Part shown: positions 15,532 through 23,775 of the stretch, piece after piece
How positions within the stretch are numbered: the first letter of the stretch is position 1
Layout: each line of letters begins with the position of its first letter
Virus record (IMG/VR): IMGVR_UViG_3300016486_000075
Coordinates: 1-26,373 of that record
DNA from: a virus
Direction: 5' to 3' (one strand)
DNA length: 26,373 nucleotides
Position numbers and translations under genes: made by a program
The notes under the pieces: generated by a model
Told to the model about the DNA's origin: nothing
Database searches by the model: none
The model's input: the letters and a program-made list of their open reading frames with translations, nothing else

Positions 15532-16312
15532 TACCGTACCTATTACCCCGCCACGAGTGCCGTTGGTTGACCCCCGCACGGGGGATGTATCGCGCGAGTG
15601 GTACAGGTTTTTCTTTAGTCAATTTACCATTACTGGCTCAGCTTCGGGCGTATTTCCTGTTACTAGCGGTGGCACAGGCTTAAGCACAATACCAGCCAAT
15701 GGCAAGTTGCTAATCGGTAATGGTTCTGGGTACGCGTTGAATCAACTTACCGCAGGGCAAAACATTGCTATCGGCAACGCGGCGGGCAACATTACGGTTA
15801 GCTTTAATGGTATTTTGCCCCTTGCTAACGGTGGTACAGGTGCTGACAACGCGGATGACGCCCGTACTAATTTAGGCGCGACAATAATTGGTAGCAATTT
15901 ATTTACTTTACCCGACCCATCCGCCGTAACTTTCCCCCGATTTAATGTTGACAATACTGTATCGCCTTTAAACGCCACAGATTTTCGTTCGGCAATTGGC
16001 GCGGGGACTGTTACAAGCGTAGGCGGTACAGGTACAGTTAACGGCATTACGTTAACGGGTACAGTTACAACAAGCGGTAACTTGACCCTTGGGGGTACGT
16101 TGTCGGGGGTGGATTTAACTACCCAAGTAACAGGCGTTTTGCCTATCGCTAACGGCGGTACAAACGCTACAACAGCTACTGATGCCCGTACTAATTTAGG
16201 GCTTGGCACAATGGCTACGCAGAACACAGGCGCTACAGGATCATTTTTATCCGGCGATTTAACGCCTAAAACCATAACCGTTGTTAACGGCATTATTACA
16301 AGTATTGTTTAA
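15524..16312 (+). CDS. Short tail fibre/needle-position protein
   Basis: The 262-residue protein occupies the place of the P22 tail needle, but its sequence is fibre-like. The start PITPPRVPLVDPRTGDVSREWYRFF resembles virion-anchor segments. It then has repeated GVFPVTSGGTGLS, LPLANGGTGADNADDARTNLG and VLPIANGGTNATTATDARTNLG units. These are the beta-repeat type of phage fibre shafts. The last residues, TITVVNGIITSIV, may be a trimer tip. A role as a distal fibre or needle replacement is inferred from position. There is no coiled-coil needle. Confidence 0.78.
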   Translation: MANTVPITPPRVPLVDPRTGDVSREWYRFFFSQFTITGSASGVFPVTSGGTGLSTIPANGKLLIGNGSGYALNQLTAGQNIAIGNAAGNITVSFNGILPLANGGTGADNADDARTNLGATIIGSNLFTLPDPSAVTFPRFNVDNTVSPLNATDFRSAIGAGTVTSVGGTGTVNGITLTGTVTTSGNLTLGGTLSGVDLTTQVTGVLPIANGGTNATTATDARTNLGLGTMATQNTGATGSFLSGDLTPKTITVVNGIITSIV

Positions 16313-16323
16313 GGTAAAGTAAA

Positions 16324-16590
16324 ATGGAACAAACTATATTTAACTGGGTAGTAGGCTTTGCAGGCGCTTGCGGCGGCTGGATACTCAAGATTATTTGGGA
16401 CGCAATTACCAACCTTAAAGATGACATACGTCAGATAGAACGTGATTTGCCTGAAGTGTACGTGCGCCGTGATGATTTTAAAGAAGCCGTTAAAGAGCTA
16501 AAGACAGACATGAAAGAAGGCTTTAACAAGGTTGATTCTACGCTTGCGCTTTTATTTAAGAAGTTAGATGGTAAAGAGTCAAAGGATTAA
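16324..16590 (+). CDS. Membrane-anchored coiled-coil protein
   Basis: The 88-residue protein has one N-terminal hydrophobic segment (about 5-27, FNWVVGFAGACGGWILKIIW) and a long charged helix with heptad-like pattern (about 28-80). The family, with an ILKIIWDA-type segment followed by YVRRDDF, is common in phage structural or lysis regions and of unknown role. It could be a holin-like or virion entry protein. It lies 11 bases after the fibre gene, with AAGG upstream, and two bases before the cupin gene. Confidence 0.72.
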   Translation: MEQTIFNWVVGFAGACGGWILKIIWDAITNLKDDIRQIERDLPEVYVRRDDFKEAVKELKTDMKEGFNKVDSTLALLFKKLDGKESKD

Positions 16591-16592
16591 AG

Positions 16593-17030
16593 ATGTTAAC
16601 TGTACCTGAGCATATGAACCAAAAAGTAGATGCGTTGCAAGCCGCAATGCTAACATTGCCTCAGTACGAACCACCTACTGAGCATCTTTTTCACGGCGGA
16701 ATGTATTGCCGTCAAGTGTGGCGGCCAGCAGGTTGTACAATTGTGGGGCGCGTACACAAAAAAGAACATTTTTACATGGTTGTGTCTGGTACGGTTTGTG
16801 TAACGACAGACGATGGTGTGCAAACCATAACAGGCCCAACATTGCTTTGCAGTAAGCCAAGCACCAAACGTGCAGTCCATGCTTTAACAGATGCGCTTTG
16901 TATGACTTTCCACGCAACAGATGCCGTTGACGTTGAGCAAGCCGAGCAAATGTTAGTAGAACCCGATCCTAGTAGCCCGTTTACGCTAGGTAATAAAGTT
17001 AAACAATCAGAATTAGAGGTGTCAATATGA
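16593..17030 (+). CDS. Cupin-fold phage protein
   Basis: The 145-residue protein has the strand order of a small cupin: HGGMYCRQVWRPAGCTIVGRVHKKEHFYMVVSGTV around 35-70, then VCVTTDDGVQTITGP and the closing HALTDALCMTFHAT. H63 of KKEHF and other histidines could bind a metal, but the canonical HxH motif is not intact. It lies between a membrane protein and the ejection genes, with an ATGA overlap to the next. Similar proteins occur in podophage structural regions with no known substrate. An enzymatic role is not supported and a structural role is possible. Confidence 0.65.
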   Translation: MLTVPEHMNQKVDALQAAMLTLPQYEPPTEHLFHGGMYCRQVWRPAGCTIVGRVHKKEHFYMVVSGTVCVTTDDGVQTITGPTLLCSKPSTKRAVHALTDALCMTFHATDAVDVEQAEQMLVEPDPSSPFTLGNKVKQSELEVSI

Positions 17031-18130
17031 GTTTCGTAGCAGCAGCCGTTATAAGTGGCGGGGTAGCATTAGCCGCCGGTGCAATGAGCGCATCCGCCGC
17101 AGGAAGTGCAGCTTCAGCGCAAGCTAACGCAGCGAATAACGCCGCCGCTCTGCAAGCGCAGTCTAGTAAAGACCAGTTAGCGCTTCAGCGTGAGATGTAC
17201 AACCAACAACGGGCGGACATCGCACCGTATCGCCAAGCGGGTTTAACCGCACAAAACCGATTGTTAAGCTATTTAGGGTTAGACCCTAGCCAAAGCGGCA
17301 TGGCGCCCGTATCTACTTTTGATGAAGCAGGCTATCGCAAGGCTATGGATGCGTACAATTCTGGTCAAGGCGGCGTGACTGGTGGGCCTGAAGGTGGTCG
17401 ATACCTTATAGAGCCAGGATACTTCCAAGAAAGTACCCAAGATAGCGGTGGGCAAACTTGGGTTCCCGCCAAGTACGGTACATTTTCGGGTGGTGCAGGT
17501 GCTGGGGCTGCGCCTATGGCGATGCCGACACGAGAACAGTTTACAACCAACATGCCTGTAGATCAGTTGCAAGTTGACCCTAACGACCCTAGTTTTGGTA
17601 AGTACGCTCGTGACTTTAACATGACCGACTTTACTGAAGATCCAGGCTATGCGTTTAGAATAAATGAAGGTCTTAAAGCTGTCGACCGGCAAGCCGCCGC
17701 ACGTGGCGGTCTTATCTCAGGTGCAGCGCTTAAGGCTTCGCAACGTTACGGGCAAGATATGGCGTCGCAAGAATACGGCAACGCATTTAATCGTTACCAA
17801 GTCAACCGTAGCAATCAGCTTAACCCGCTTATGAGCATTTCTGGTTATGGGCAACAAGCCACAAACCAATTAGGTCAGTACGGGACAAACTTTGCTTCTA
17901 ATGCGTCTAACACAATGGGTGCGGGCGCTACCGCACAAGGTAACTCTTTAATGCAAGCGGGCAACGCTCGTGCTTCTGGCTATGTTGGTCAAGCCAATGC
18001 GCTTAATAGCGCTTTGGGCGGGGTTAGTAACATATTTGGGCAGTATAGCGCTATGCAAAACAACCCTTATGGCGGCAGTTACGCTCCAGACCAGACGGTA
18101 GATCTTGGTGTAGGAAATTATTCGTTTTAA
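17027..18130 (+). CDS. DNA transfer/ejection protein, gp7-like
   Basis: The 367-residue protein is probably carried in the head and sent into the cell with DNA. The N-terminus, VAAAVISGGVALAAGAMSAS followed by an Ala/Gln helix, looks membrane-active, and DQLALQREMYNQQRADIAPYRQAG is typical of the DNA-transfer p32/gp7 class. The middle is Gly-rich. The later FTEDPGYAFRINEGLKAVDRQAAARGGLISGAALKASQRYGQDMAS segment (about 205-250) is a hallmark of this phage family. A GAGGTG ribosome binding site and an ATGA overlap tie it to the cupin gene. Confidence 0.85.
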   Translation: MSFVAAAVISGGVALAAGAMSASAAGSAASAQANAANNAAALQAQSSKDQLALQREMYNQQRADIAPYRQAGLTAQNRLLSYLGLDPSQSGMAPVSTFDEAGYRKAMDAYNSGQGGVTGGPEGGRYLIEPGYFQESTQDSGGQTWVPAKYGTFSGGAGAGAAPMAMPTREQFTTNMPVDQLQVDPNDPSFGKYARDFNMTDFTEDPGYAFRINEGLKAVDRQAAARGGLISGAALKASQRYGQDMASQEYGNAFNRYQVNRSNQLNPLMSISGYGQQATNQLGQYGTNFASNASNTMGAGATAQGNSLMQAGNARASGYVGQANALNSALGGVSNIFGQYSAMQNNPYGGSYAPDQTVDLGVGNYSF

Positions 18131-18148
18131 CGAGCAAGGAATAAAAAA

Positions 18149-19693
18149 ATGGCTATTGACGCACGTATCGCCTTAGCAGGGCGGGCGCCTAATGTACCTA
18201 ACTTATTAGGTATGCAAGGTGAAGCCGCTGTCACGAATAATCTGTTGGCTAAAACTGACCTAATGAAACAGGAAGCAGCCACGCTTAAAGATGAAACTCA
18301 ATACAGCACCGCCATGATGCGTTCTAAAGACGCTTTGCGGTTTGTAAACTCGCCAGATGCGTATATGGCTTGGCATAACTCCAACCACAGCGACCCTGTG
18401 CTTGGGCCAATGCTGGCAAAAATGGGCATTACCGCTGACAGCGGTCGTGCAAAAATTATGCAACAACTTAGTCAGCCTGGTGGTCTGGAAACATTAATTG
18501 GTCAGTCAGCGTCAAGCATTGAAAAGTTAGCTTCTACTATGAGCGCTCAAGGCGCTGATGCTAGAGGTAGGGCAACAGCGCAAACTGAAAATGCTCGCCG
18601 GCAAGCTATGATTGACAGCGTTATGGGTAACGGGCAAACTAACGCACTTGCGACGCCGCCTGCGTCAAGCAATGCTTTAGCCATGCCCGTTGCGCCGCCG
18701 AGAGATACGACGGTTAACGCCGAAGGCTCACCTAATGCGCTCAGGCAAGATTATAGCGCTACGCTTGCGCAACAAGACGCAACAGCGGGGGCTTTACCTC
18801 TTCCTCCTCAAGCAACTGGCGGCGCTGACCCTAGATTGGCGCAAGTTGCACAGTTTCGTGCGCTTGCCGCTAGAGGTGTTCCTGGAATGTCGCAGGCAGC
18901 AGATCAGTTACAGAAAGCAGTTGAGTTTGACCAAAAGCAAAACCCAACAATGGAATTGAAAGATCGTTTTGTTCCTGTTGGCAAGAATGTCTTTGATCGT
19001 CAAACACAGAAGTTTGTTTCACCCCCTACACCTGATGACGTTAGCGAGATAATTCCTACACTTGAAAAAGGTGAAAAATGGAATTCAGACACGCAGCGCG
19101 TTGAGGCTGTGCCTGGAAGTAAATTGTACATAACGCAAAACAGTAAACAAAATAAAGATTTGCAAACCGTTAAAGGTGTTAACACCAAAACCGAACAAGC
19201 GTTGGCAAAGATAGATGAAATTCTATCGCCAAACAATGCTAGCGCCTTTGAGGGTAATTTTGGCGGCTATAACGCTTACACTTCACAAATGCTACCTGGT
19301 GAAAACAGTAATCTACGTAAGAAAATTGATTCGTTTAAATCTAACATGAAAGCCGTTGGCCTTGAGTTGATGCGATCAGGCGGTTCTATTGGTCAAATGA
19401 CTGAAAAAGAATGGCCTATTGTTGAGCAAATGATTGGCTCGCTTGACCCAGTAATGGGTGAAGAAGACGCTCGTATGGCATTTCAAAAGATTAGGGCGCG
19501 TATGCAACGCATTGCTGATGATGCTAATGAGATCTATGACAACAATTGGTCTGACACCCAGTACTACGCGCCGGATAAAAAGGGTAACACAAAACGCGCA
19601 GGTAGCGTAATTGTTAATGTTAATGGCGCTGACTACACATTCCCTAACGCTGAAGCTGCCAATAACTTTAAACGAAAAGCGGGGATTAAATAA
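18149..19693 (+). CDS. Internal virion/ejection protein (gp20 position)
   Basis: A 514-residue, largely helical protein sits between two ejection-type proteins, in the place of P22 gp20. It has a helical N-terminus with NNLLAKTDLMKQEAATLKD, an Ala/Gln/Pro-rich linker about 150-230 and a C-terminal region with GGYNAYTSQMLPGENSNLRKKIDSFKSNMKAVGLELMRSGGSIGQMTEKEW. That last pattern also occurs in podophage internal proteins. No enzyme motif is seen. Its good AAGGAA site and position favour a capsid-internal role; sequence homology to gp20 is not evident by eye. Confidence 0.75.
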   Translation: MAIDARIALAGRAPNVPNLLGMQGEAAVTNNLLAKTDLMKQEAATLKDETQYSTAMMRSKDALRFVNSPDAYMAWHNSNHSDPVLGPMLAKMGITADSGRAKIMQQLSQPGGLETLIGQSASSIEKLASTMSAQGADARGRATAQTENARRQAMIDSVMGNGQTNALATPPASSNALAMPVAPPRDTTVNAEGSPNALRQDYSATLAQQDATAGALPLPPQATGGADPRLAQVAQFRALAARGVPGMSQAADQLQKAVEFDQKQNPTMELKDRFVPVGKNVFDRQTQKFVSPPTPDDVSEIIPTLEKGEKWNSDTQRVEAVPGSKLYITQNSKQNKDLQTVKGVNTKTEQALAKIDEILSPNNASAFEGNFGGYNAYTSQMLPGENSNLRKKIDSFKSNMKAVGLELMRSGGSIGQMTEKEWPIVEQMIGSLDPVMGEEDARMAFQKIRARMQRIADDANEIYDNNWSDTQYYAPDKKGNTKRAGSVIVNVNGADYTFPNAEAANNFKRKAGIK

Positions 19694-19694
19694 T

Positions 19695-22100
19695 ATGGAT
19701 TACGCCGCGTTAGCTAAAGAGTTTGGGGGTACGCTTTCAGCTCCACCTACGGATTTAGCCGCGCTTGCGGCTGAATTTGGGGGGTCAATAACCACACCAC
19801 CATCACAGTACGGTAGCGCTGTCCCCCAACTAGATGCAAGCGGAGGCGTAGCTAGACCGCAGGATGCTATACCCCGAGAGCGGGAGCCGTCGCCTAGTGT
19901 GCTTAATTACGCAATCGGGATTCCTGAAACGGCGCTTGCTCTGGGCAGCGGTATGGTAGCAGGCGCTGTAGCGCCTTTTGCCGCAGCGGGCAGAGAAATA
20001 TTAAGCGGGCAATATGGTAGCGGTACACCTGAAACAGAACAATTTGCAGAACAACTTCAAAGCCGCATGACGTATCAACCTACTTCGCTTTCAGGTCAGC
20101 AAATGACTGGCGCAGCGGGCGAAGCAATGCAAGGTTTAAACCTTGAAGCAATACCGTTTTCACAAGGTATGACAGCTGCGGCTATGGGGCCGGCTGCATT
20201 GCGGCAAGGTACTAATCTTTACGCAAGAGGTACAGTAAAAGCTGGCGAAGCCATAGAAAATATACCTATCATAAAGGCTAGGACTGAAGCTACGGCGGCA
20301 AAAAATTTATCAGAAAGCTATAAAAACGCGGCAAAAATAGAAGCCGCGCAGTTAGCTGAAAAACATAACGTTTTAATAAATCCAGACATATCTAATCCAA
20401 CAGCAAAAAATCGCATAAAAGGCGCTATTGCGGGGGATCAAAACGTTTCCGAAAAAATGGCGGAAAAAAACCAATTTACTTTTAACAAAGTTGCTAGGGA
20501 AGACGTAGGTATTCCCGAAACAAAAATATTAAACGCAAAAACTTTTGATGAGGCTCACGCAGCGCCTGAGTTAACCGCGCCATACGAAAGAGCAAAATCA
20601 ATTCCAAAAATTAATATTTACGACGATGTTTTAGCTGAAATAGATAGCCTTAAAACTAAAGATTTATTAGGTGATACAGCTGAAAATGCTGCACAATTAA
20701 ACAAGTATATTGATGACGTTAAAGCTAAAATTGCCGCAGGCGGTGACGGTAATCTTTTTGTAGATAGCGCGCGTCAACTTAGAAAAGAATCACAAGATAT
20801 ATATTCAAAACAACACGCGCCAGGAGGCCTTAGTGTAACGGAACGCAATTTAGCTGACGCTAAAATGGGCTTGGCTGACGCGGTAGAATCTTTAATCTTA
20901 GATTCTTTACCTTTAAAAGATAGGAACGCATTTTTAAAAGCTAGGGAACAACACGCAAAATTATACACATTAGAACAAGCAACTAATCTTGCTACTGGTC
21001 AAGTAGAGCCTAAATTTTTTGCAAAAATGATAGATGATAGGAAACCTGTTAGCGGCAATATGCGTGATTTAGGTCTTATCGTTGCCAATAACCCAGATAT
21101 AGCTGGGCAAGCGGCAAAACAACCTTGGAGCATTCCTAGAATTACAAGAGCTACTTTACCCGGGCTTATAGGCGGCGCTGTTGGTACTGCTATTGGCGGC
21201 CCTTTTCTTGGTGGCCCAATAGGTTTGACACTTGGTACCGCGGCAGGGGGAGTTGGTAGACGCGTATTAACTAAAAATATGCTTTCACCAAAGTATCAAA
21301 GCAAAAACGCTGTACCTAAAGACTATCGCCCCCAGCCACAAGTTAACGCTTTGCGCCCCGTCGAGCCTGGTGAAGCTAACATCGTACCGTTTGATCCTCG
21401 CAATGCGGTTATGCCGCCTGAAGCACCTGGGCCTAATTTTACCCGCCAACAAAACCCTATATTTGGGACTGACCCTACTACTTTTACCGCACAACGTGGG
21501 CTTCCTAATGAAATGCCTAAACAACTTTATGAAGCGCAAAAACAAGCTGACCTTGCCCAAGGGTTTAGAGAAGCGGATGAACGCGCGCCAACGCGTGGCG
21601 GCATAGCGTTTGACCTTGACCCCATCACAGGTAGGCTTGTTGAACCAAAAGCAACCGGCGCTTCCATTCCTACACCTAGTAGCCTACAGGCGGCGGTAAC
21701 AAAGCTATCAAGCGGGCAACCTTTTGCGCTGCAAGCCGACGAATTGGCTGCTTGGAATTACACTAAAACTAATATAGGTGAAGTGCTGCCAGGCTTTAAA
21801 AATCTTAGCGACAAAGTTATCGCTGAGCGTATGATGGATCGCGCTTGGGTCGCGGATGCCGTTAAAAAAGCACGTCAAAAAGCGCAAGCTTTTGATGAGT
21901 TAGCCAAGCGTTCGCAACAAGCGGCAGAAAAGTTTGAAGCTCAAGCGCAACGTGAAAGAATGTTAGACCTAGCAGAAGAACTTGAGTCACGTTTTACATC
22001 TAGACCCGACAACAGTCGCAAAGGTCAAGGGCCTAAAACCCGTGAAGCGATACGCAATCGTTTAGTCGGTGGCGATAACTTCAACAACTTAAGGGAGTAA
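19695..22100 (+). CDS. Internal virion protein, gp16 position
   Basis: An 801-residue protein starting at ATG 19695, one base after the previous stop; an upstream in-frame start would overlap that gene. The N-terminus has two 18-residue copies, DYAALAKEFGGTLSAPP and DLAALAAEFGGSITTPP. A Gly/Ala hydrophobic segment near 75-100 (IPETALALGSGMVAGAVAPFAAAG) and a Gly-rich hydrophobic stretch near 490-520 (LIGGAVGTAIGGPFLGG...) suggest membrane insertion. Between them is a long helical region, more A/T-rich than its surroundings. The end is charged and helical. The position matches the third ejection protein of P22; the muralytic domain of some such proteins is not recognisable. Confidence 0.78.
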   Translation: MDYAALAKEFGGTLSAPPTDLAALAAEFGGSITTPPSQYGSAVPQLDASGGVARPQDAIPREREPSPSVLNYAIGIPETALALGSGMVAGAVAPFAAAGREILSGQYGSGTPETEQFAEQLQSRMTYQPTSLSGQQMTGAAGEAMQGLNLEAIPFSQGMTAAAMGPAALRQGTNLYARGTVKAGEAIENIPIIKARTEATAAKNLSESYKNAAKIEAAQLAEKHNVLINPDISNPTAKNRIKGAIAGDQNVSEKMAEKNQFTFNKVAREDVGIPETKILNAKTFDEAHAAPELTAPYERAKSIPKINIYDDVLAEIDSLKTKDLLGDTAENAAQLNKYIDDVKAKIAAGGDGNLFVDSARQLRKESQDIYSKQHAPGGLSVTERNLADAKMGLADAVESLILDSLPLKDRNAFLKAREQHAKLYTLEQATNLATGQVEPKFFAKMIDDRKPVSGNMRDLGLIVANNPDIAGQAAKQPWSIPRITRATLPGLIGGAVGTAIGGPFLGGPIGLTLGTAAGGVGRRVLTKNMLSPKYQSKNAVPKDYRPQPQVNALRPVEPGEANIVPFDPRNAVMPPEAPGPNFTRQQNPIFGTDPTTFTAQRGLPNEMPKQLYEAQKQADLAQGFREADERAPTRGGIAFDLDPITGRLVEPKATGASIPTPSSLQAAVTKLSSGQPFALQADELAAWNYTKTNIGEVLPGFKNLSDKVIAERMMDRAWVADAVKKARQKAQAFDELAKRSQQAAEKFEAQAQRERMLDLAEELESRFTSRPDNSRKGQGPKTREAIRNRLVGGDNFNNLRE

Positions 22101-22103
22101 ATC

Positions 22104-22484
22104 ATGGATCCTTTTACCATCTTAGCCGCGCTTGGCCCATTAGCCGTAGACTTAGGCAAGTCGCTTATCGGGCGGTTCATAGCGCCTGACGGGTTTAAAC
22201 CTACAAACATTGACGACTACACCAAAATGAAAAGTGTAGACCTTCAGATGTTTAAAGCAATGAACGACGCAGGCGGCACAAACCCTAGCTACCCTTGGGT
22301 TGAAGCTGTTGTACGTTTAATGCGCCCGGGTGTGGCGTTGCTTGTGCTAGGTACTTGGGCGTACATGGAAGTGACAGGTGATGCTTCGGCAGCTGTTGCA
22401 AATTTTGCAAGTGCTGTAGGCTTTTATTTGTTTGGTGACCGCACCTTGTTCTACTCAAACCGTATGCTTAACTCAGGCAAATAA
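22104..22484 (+). CDS. Holin, GTA-type three-TM family
   Basis: The 126-residue membrane protein would form pores in the inner membrane to release the endolysin. Hydrophobic segments are about 4-26 (FTILAALGPLAVDLGKSLIG), 71-90 (RLMRPGVALLVLGTWAYMEV) and 95-112 (SAAVANFASAVGFYLFGDR). The VVRLMRPGVALLVLGTW and FYLFGDRTL patterns match the three-TM holin family first named in gene-transfer agents. It directly precedes, and overlaps by one base, the endolysin gene, and it has AGGGAG upstream. Confidence 0.82.
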   Translation: MDPFTILAALGPLAVDLGKSLIGRFIAPDGFKPTNIDDYTKMKSVDLQMFKAMNDAGGTNPSYPWVEAVVRLMRPGVALLVLGTWAYMEVTGDASAAVANFASAVGFYLFGDRTLFYSNRMLNSGK

Positions 22485-23092
22485 TGATAAGCGCAAAAGA
22501 TTTAAGCGTCATTAACGTACCGCCTGCCGCCGCGGAGAAATGGACACCGTACTTAAACATGTCTATGCTTAAGTATGACATCAACACACCCCAACGACAG
22601 GCCATGTTTTTAGCCCAGCTTGCGCATGAGTCGGCAAACTTTCGCGCTACAGTAGAAAATTTTAACTACTCAAGTGAAAGACTACAGAAAGTTTTTGTTA
22701 AGTATTTTTCTACAGAAAGTATTGCGGCGGATTACGCAGGACACCCTGAGCGAATTGCTAACTTAGTATACGCTAACCGCATGGGCAATGGGGATGAGGC
22801 ATCAGGTGATGGTTGGCGTTTCAGGGGGCGTGGGCTTATACAATTAACAGGGCGCACAAACTATGCGCTTTACAGTTTACAAAATGCCAACAACGCGCTA
22901 ATAGAACCTGAATCAGTAGGCCGAATTGAGTTAGCAAGTGATTCAGCCGGATGGTTTTGGTCAACCAACCGACTGAACCAGCTATCAGATACGGGCGATA
23001 TCCGCGCCGTTACCCGTCGCGTTAACGGTGGATTTAACGGTTTAGATGATCGGCAAGTCAAGTACGAACGGTTGCTTGACGTGCTGTCTTAA
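22484..23092 (+). CDS. Endolysin, GH19 chitinase/lysozyme family
   Basis: The 202-residue enzyme hydrolyses peptidoglycan at lysis. It has FLAQLAHESANFRATVENFNYS (about 42-63), with the family's catalytic glutamate at E49 in HES and a second acid at E58, then GRGLIQLTGRTNY (115-127), AGWFW (about 154) and VTRRVNGGFNGLDDR near the end. These are in the usual order for GH19 phage lysozymes. No signal peptide is seen, so export relies on the holin. Its 3' end overlaps a minus-strand gene by 51 bp. Confidence 0.92.
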   Translation: MISAKDLSVINVPPAAAEKWTPYLNMSMLKYDINTPQRQAMFLAQLAHESANFRATVENFNYSSERLQKVFVKYFSTESIAADYAGHPERIANLVYANRMGNGDEASGDGWRFRGRGLIQLTGRTNYALYSLQNANNALIEPESVGRIELASDSAGWFWSTNRLNQLSDTGDIRAVTRRVNGGFNGLDDRQVKYERLLDVLS

Positions 23093-23224
23093 ATGTATTT
23101 CTTGATACCGTTTCCACTTAGCTACTATTGCTGGGTCTTCTGACGCAGGTGTCCAGCCCAAGCGCCTAAACGTTACCATTACATCGGTGGCTACCGCTGG
23201 CGTATAAATGTAATCATCAATCAT
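23042..23224 (-). CDS. Small phage protein, end of minus operon
   Basis: The 60-residue protein reads MIDDYIYTPAVATDVMVTF then RRLGWTPASEDPAIVAKWKRYQ. The pattern TDV...FRRLGW.PPSEDP...KW..YQ is one I recall from short proteins of phage early regions, without known function. ATG 23224 overlaps the upstream zinc-ribbon stop (ATGA), which supports the start. Its last 51 bases are antisense to the endolysin end, so the two operons converge with no visible terminator between them. Confidence 0.7.
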   Translation of the reverse strand: MIDDYIYTPAVATDVMVTFRRLGWTPASEDPAIVAKWKRYQEIHLRQHVKQPFVLDLPII

Positions 23225-23391
23225 TTGTGTGCCTTATAAAAACGATGGCACCAATCGCAAAGGCCATCTATTAAGTTGGTGTTAACTTGCCCGCATGTAT
23301 CGCATGGGGCGTGTACGTTGCGCCGTACAACTGGGGTATGCTCACGCCTAAACGACCGACGTATTGCGTCAAACAGTTTCTTTACCTTCAT
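23221..23391 (-). CDS. Zinc-ribbon small protein (56 aa)
   Basis: A 56-residue basic protein, MKVKKLFDAIRRSFRRE and then a CDTCGQ ... CDWCHRFYKAHK region with two CxxC pairs about 15 residues apart, which is a typical zinc-binding knuckle arrangement. It starts after AGAGG, inside the DUF3310 gene by 23 bp, and is coupled by ATGA to the next gene. It may bind nucleic acid or protein, but no family can be named. The coupled overlaps and the cysteine pattern make a chance frame unlikely. Confidence 0.78.
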   Translation of the reverse strand: MKVKKLFDAIRRSFRREHTPVVRRNVHAPCDTCGQVNTNLIDGLCDWCHRFYKAHK

Positions 23392-23590
23392 GTTGTCGCC
23401 TCTTTATTTCACGGTTGACGTACCAAACTGCTTTCTGTAAATCTTCTACGGCGTCGGCTTTTAAATCACTACGCCAAATGTACTTGACTGCATTGCCTAA
23501 ATTAAAATTCATGTGTTCAGTTATCTGAATACACTCAACGCCTGACGGGTGGCTTTTATAGTGTGGTGGGTGGTTAACTAAATCGCTCAT
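23369..23590 (-). CDS. DUF3310 family protein
   Basis: The 73-residue protein reads VNHPPHYKSHPSGVECIQI, then TEHMNFNLGNAVKYIWRSDLK and DAVEDLQKAVWYVNREIKR. This matches the DUF3310 phage family, which usually begins with the HPPHY motif and has the F..GNA.KYI.R core. The function of the family is not established; some members are fused to nucleotide-related proteins. The gene overlaps both neighbours, by 4 bp upstream and 23 bp downstream, in the compact early operon. Confidence 0.9.
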   Translation of the reverse strand: MSDLVNHPPHYKSHPSGVECIQITEHMNFNLGNAVKYIWRSDLKADAVEDLQKAVWYVNREIKRRQHEGKETV

Positions 23591-23775
23591 CCCTTTACAG
23601 CCTCCCGCATGAGTTTGATACGTTCACGTGATGCTCTAAGCGAGCAGTAACGCCTGTGCAAGCGTTCAAGCATTGACGCGCGTTTGTGTGTAGAACGTTC
23701 TAATACAAGCGCTTCTGACACTTCTTCTTCAGTCATGCGCCCGATCTTAGCGTTAAGACTTCGCCATGTTTCCAT
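23587..23775 (-). CDS. Helical early-region protein
   Basis: A 62-residue, strongly charged and helical protein: METWRSLNAKIGRMTEEEVSEAL and then ERSTHKRASMLERLHRRYCSLRASRER. The pattern WRS.N.KIG.MTE.EV is recurrent in small proteins of proteobacterial phages, function unknown. ATG 23775 is preferred over TTG 23778. Its stop overlaps the DUF3310 ATG (ATGA), and its start lies within the end of the upstream 53-residue gene. Confidence 0.75.
   Translation of the reverse strand: METWRSLNAKIGRMTEEEVSEALVLERSTHKRASMLERLHRRYCSLRASRERIKLMREAVKG

Noticed and set aside
15742-16293. 183-codon minus-strand frame opposite the short fibre gene
   Set aside because: It is a low-complexity Val/Pro-rich shadow of the NGGT repeats, with no ribosome binding site and no operon context.
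19611-19694. Upstream in-frame start for the third ejection protein
   Set aside because: It would lie within the preceding gene, and the peptide MLMLMALTTHS is unlike a conserved start; ATG 19695 follows the stop by one base and starts the duplicated motif.
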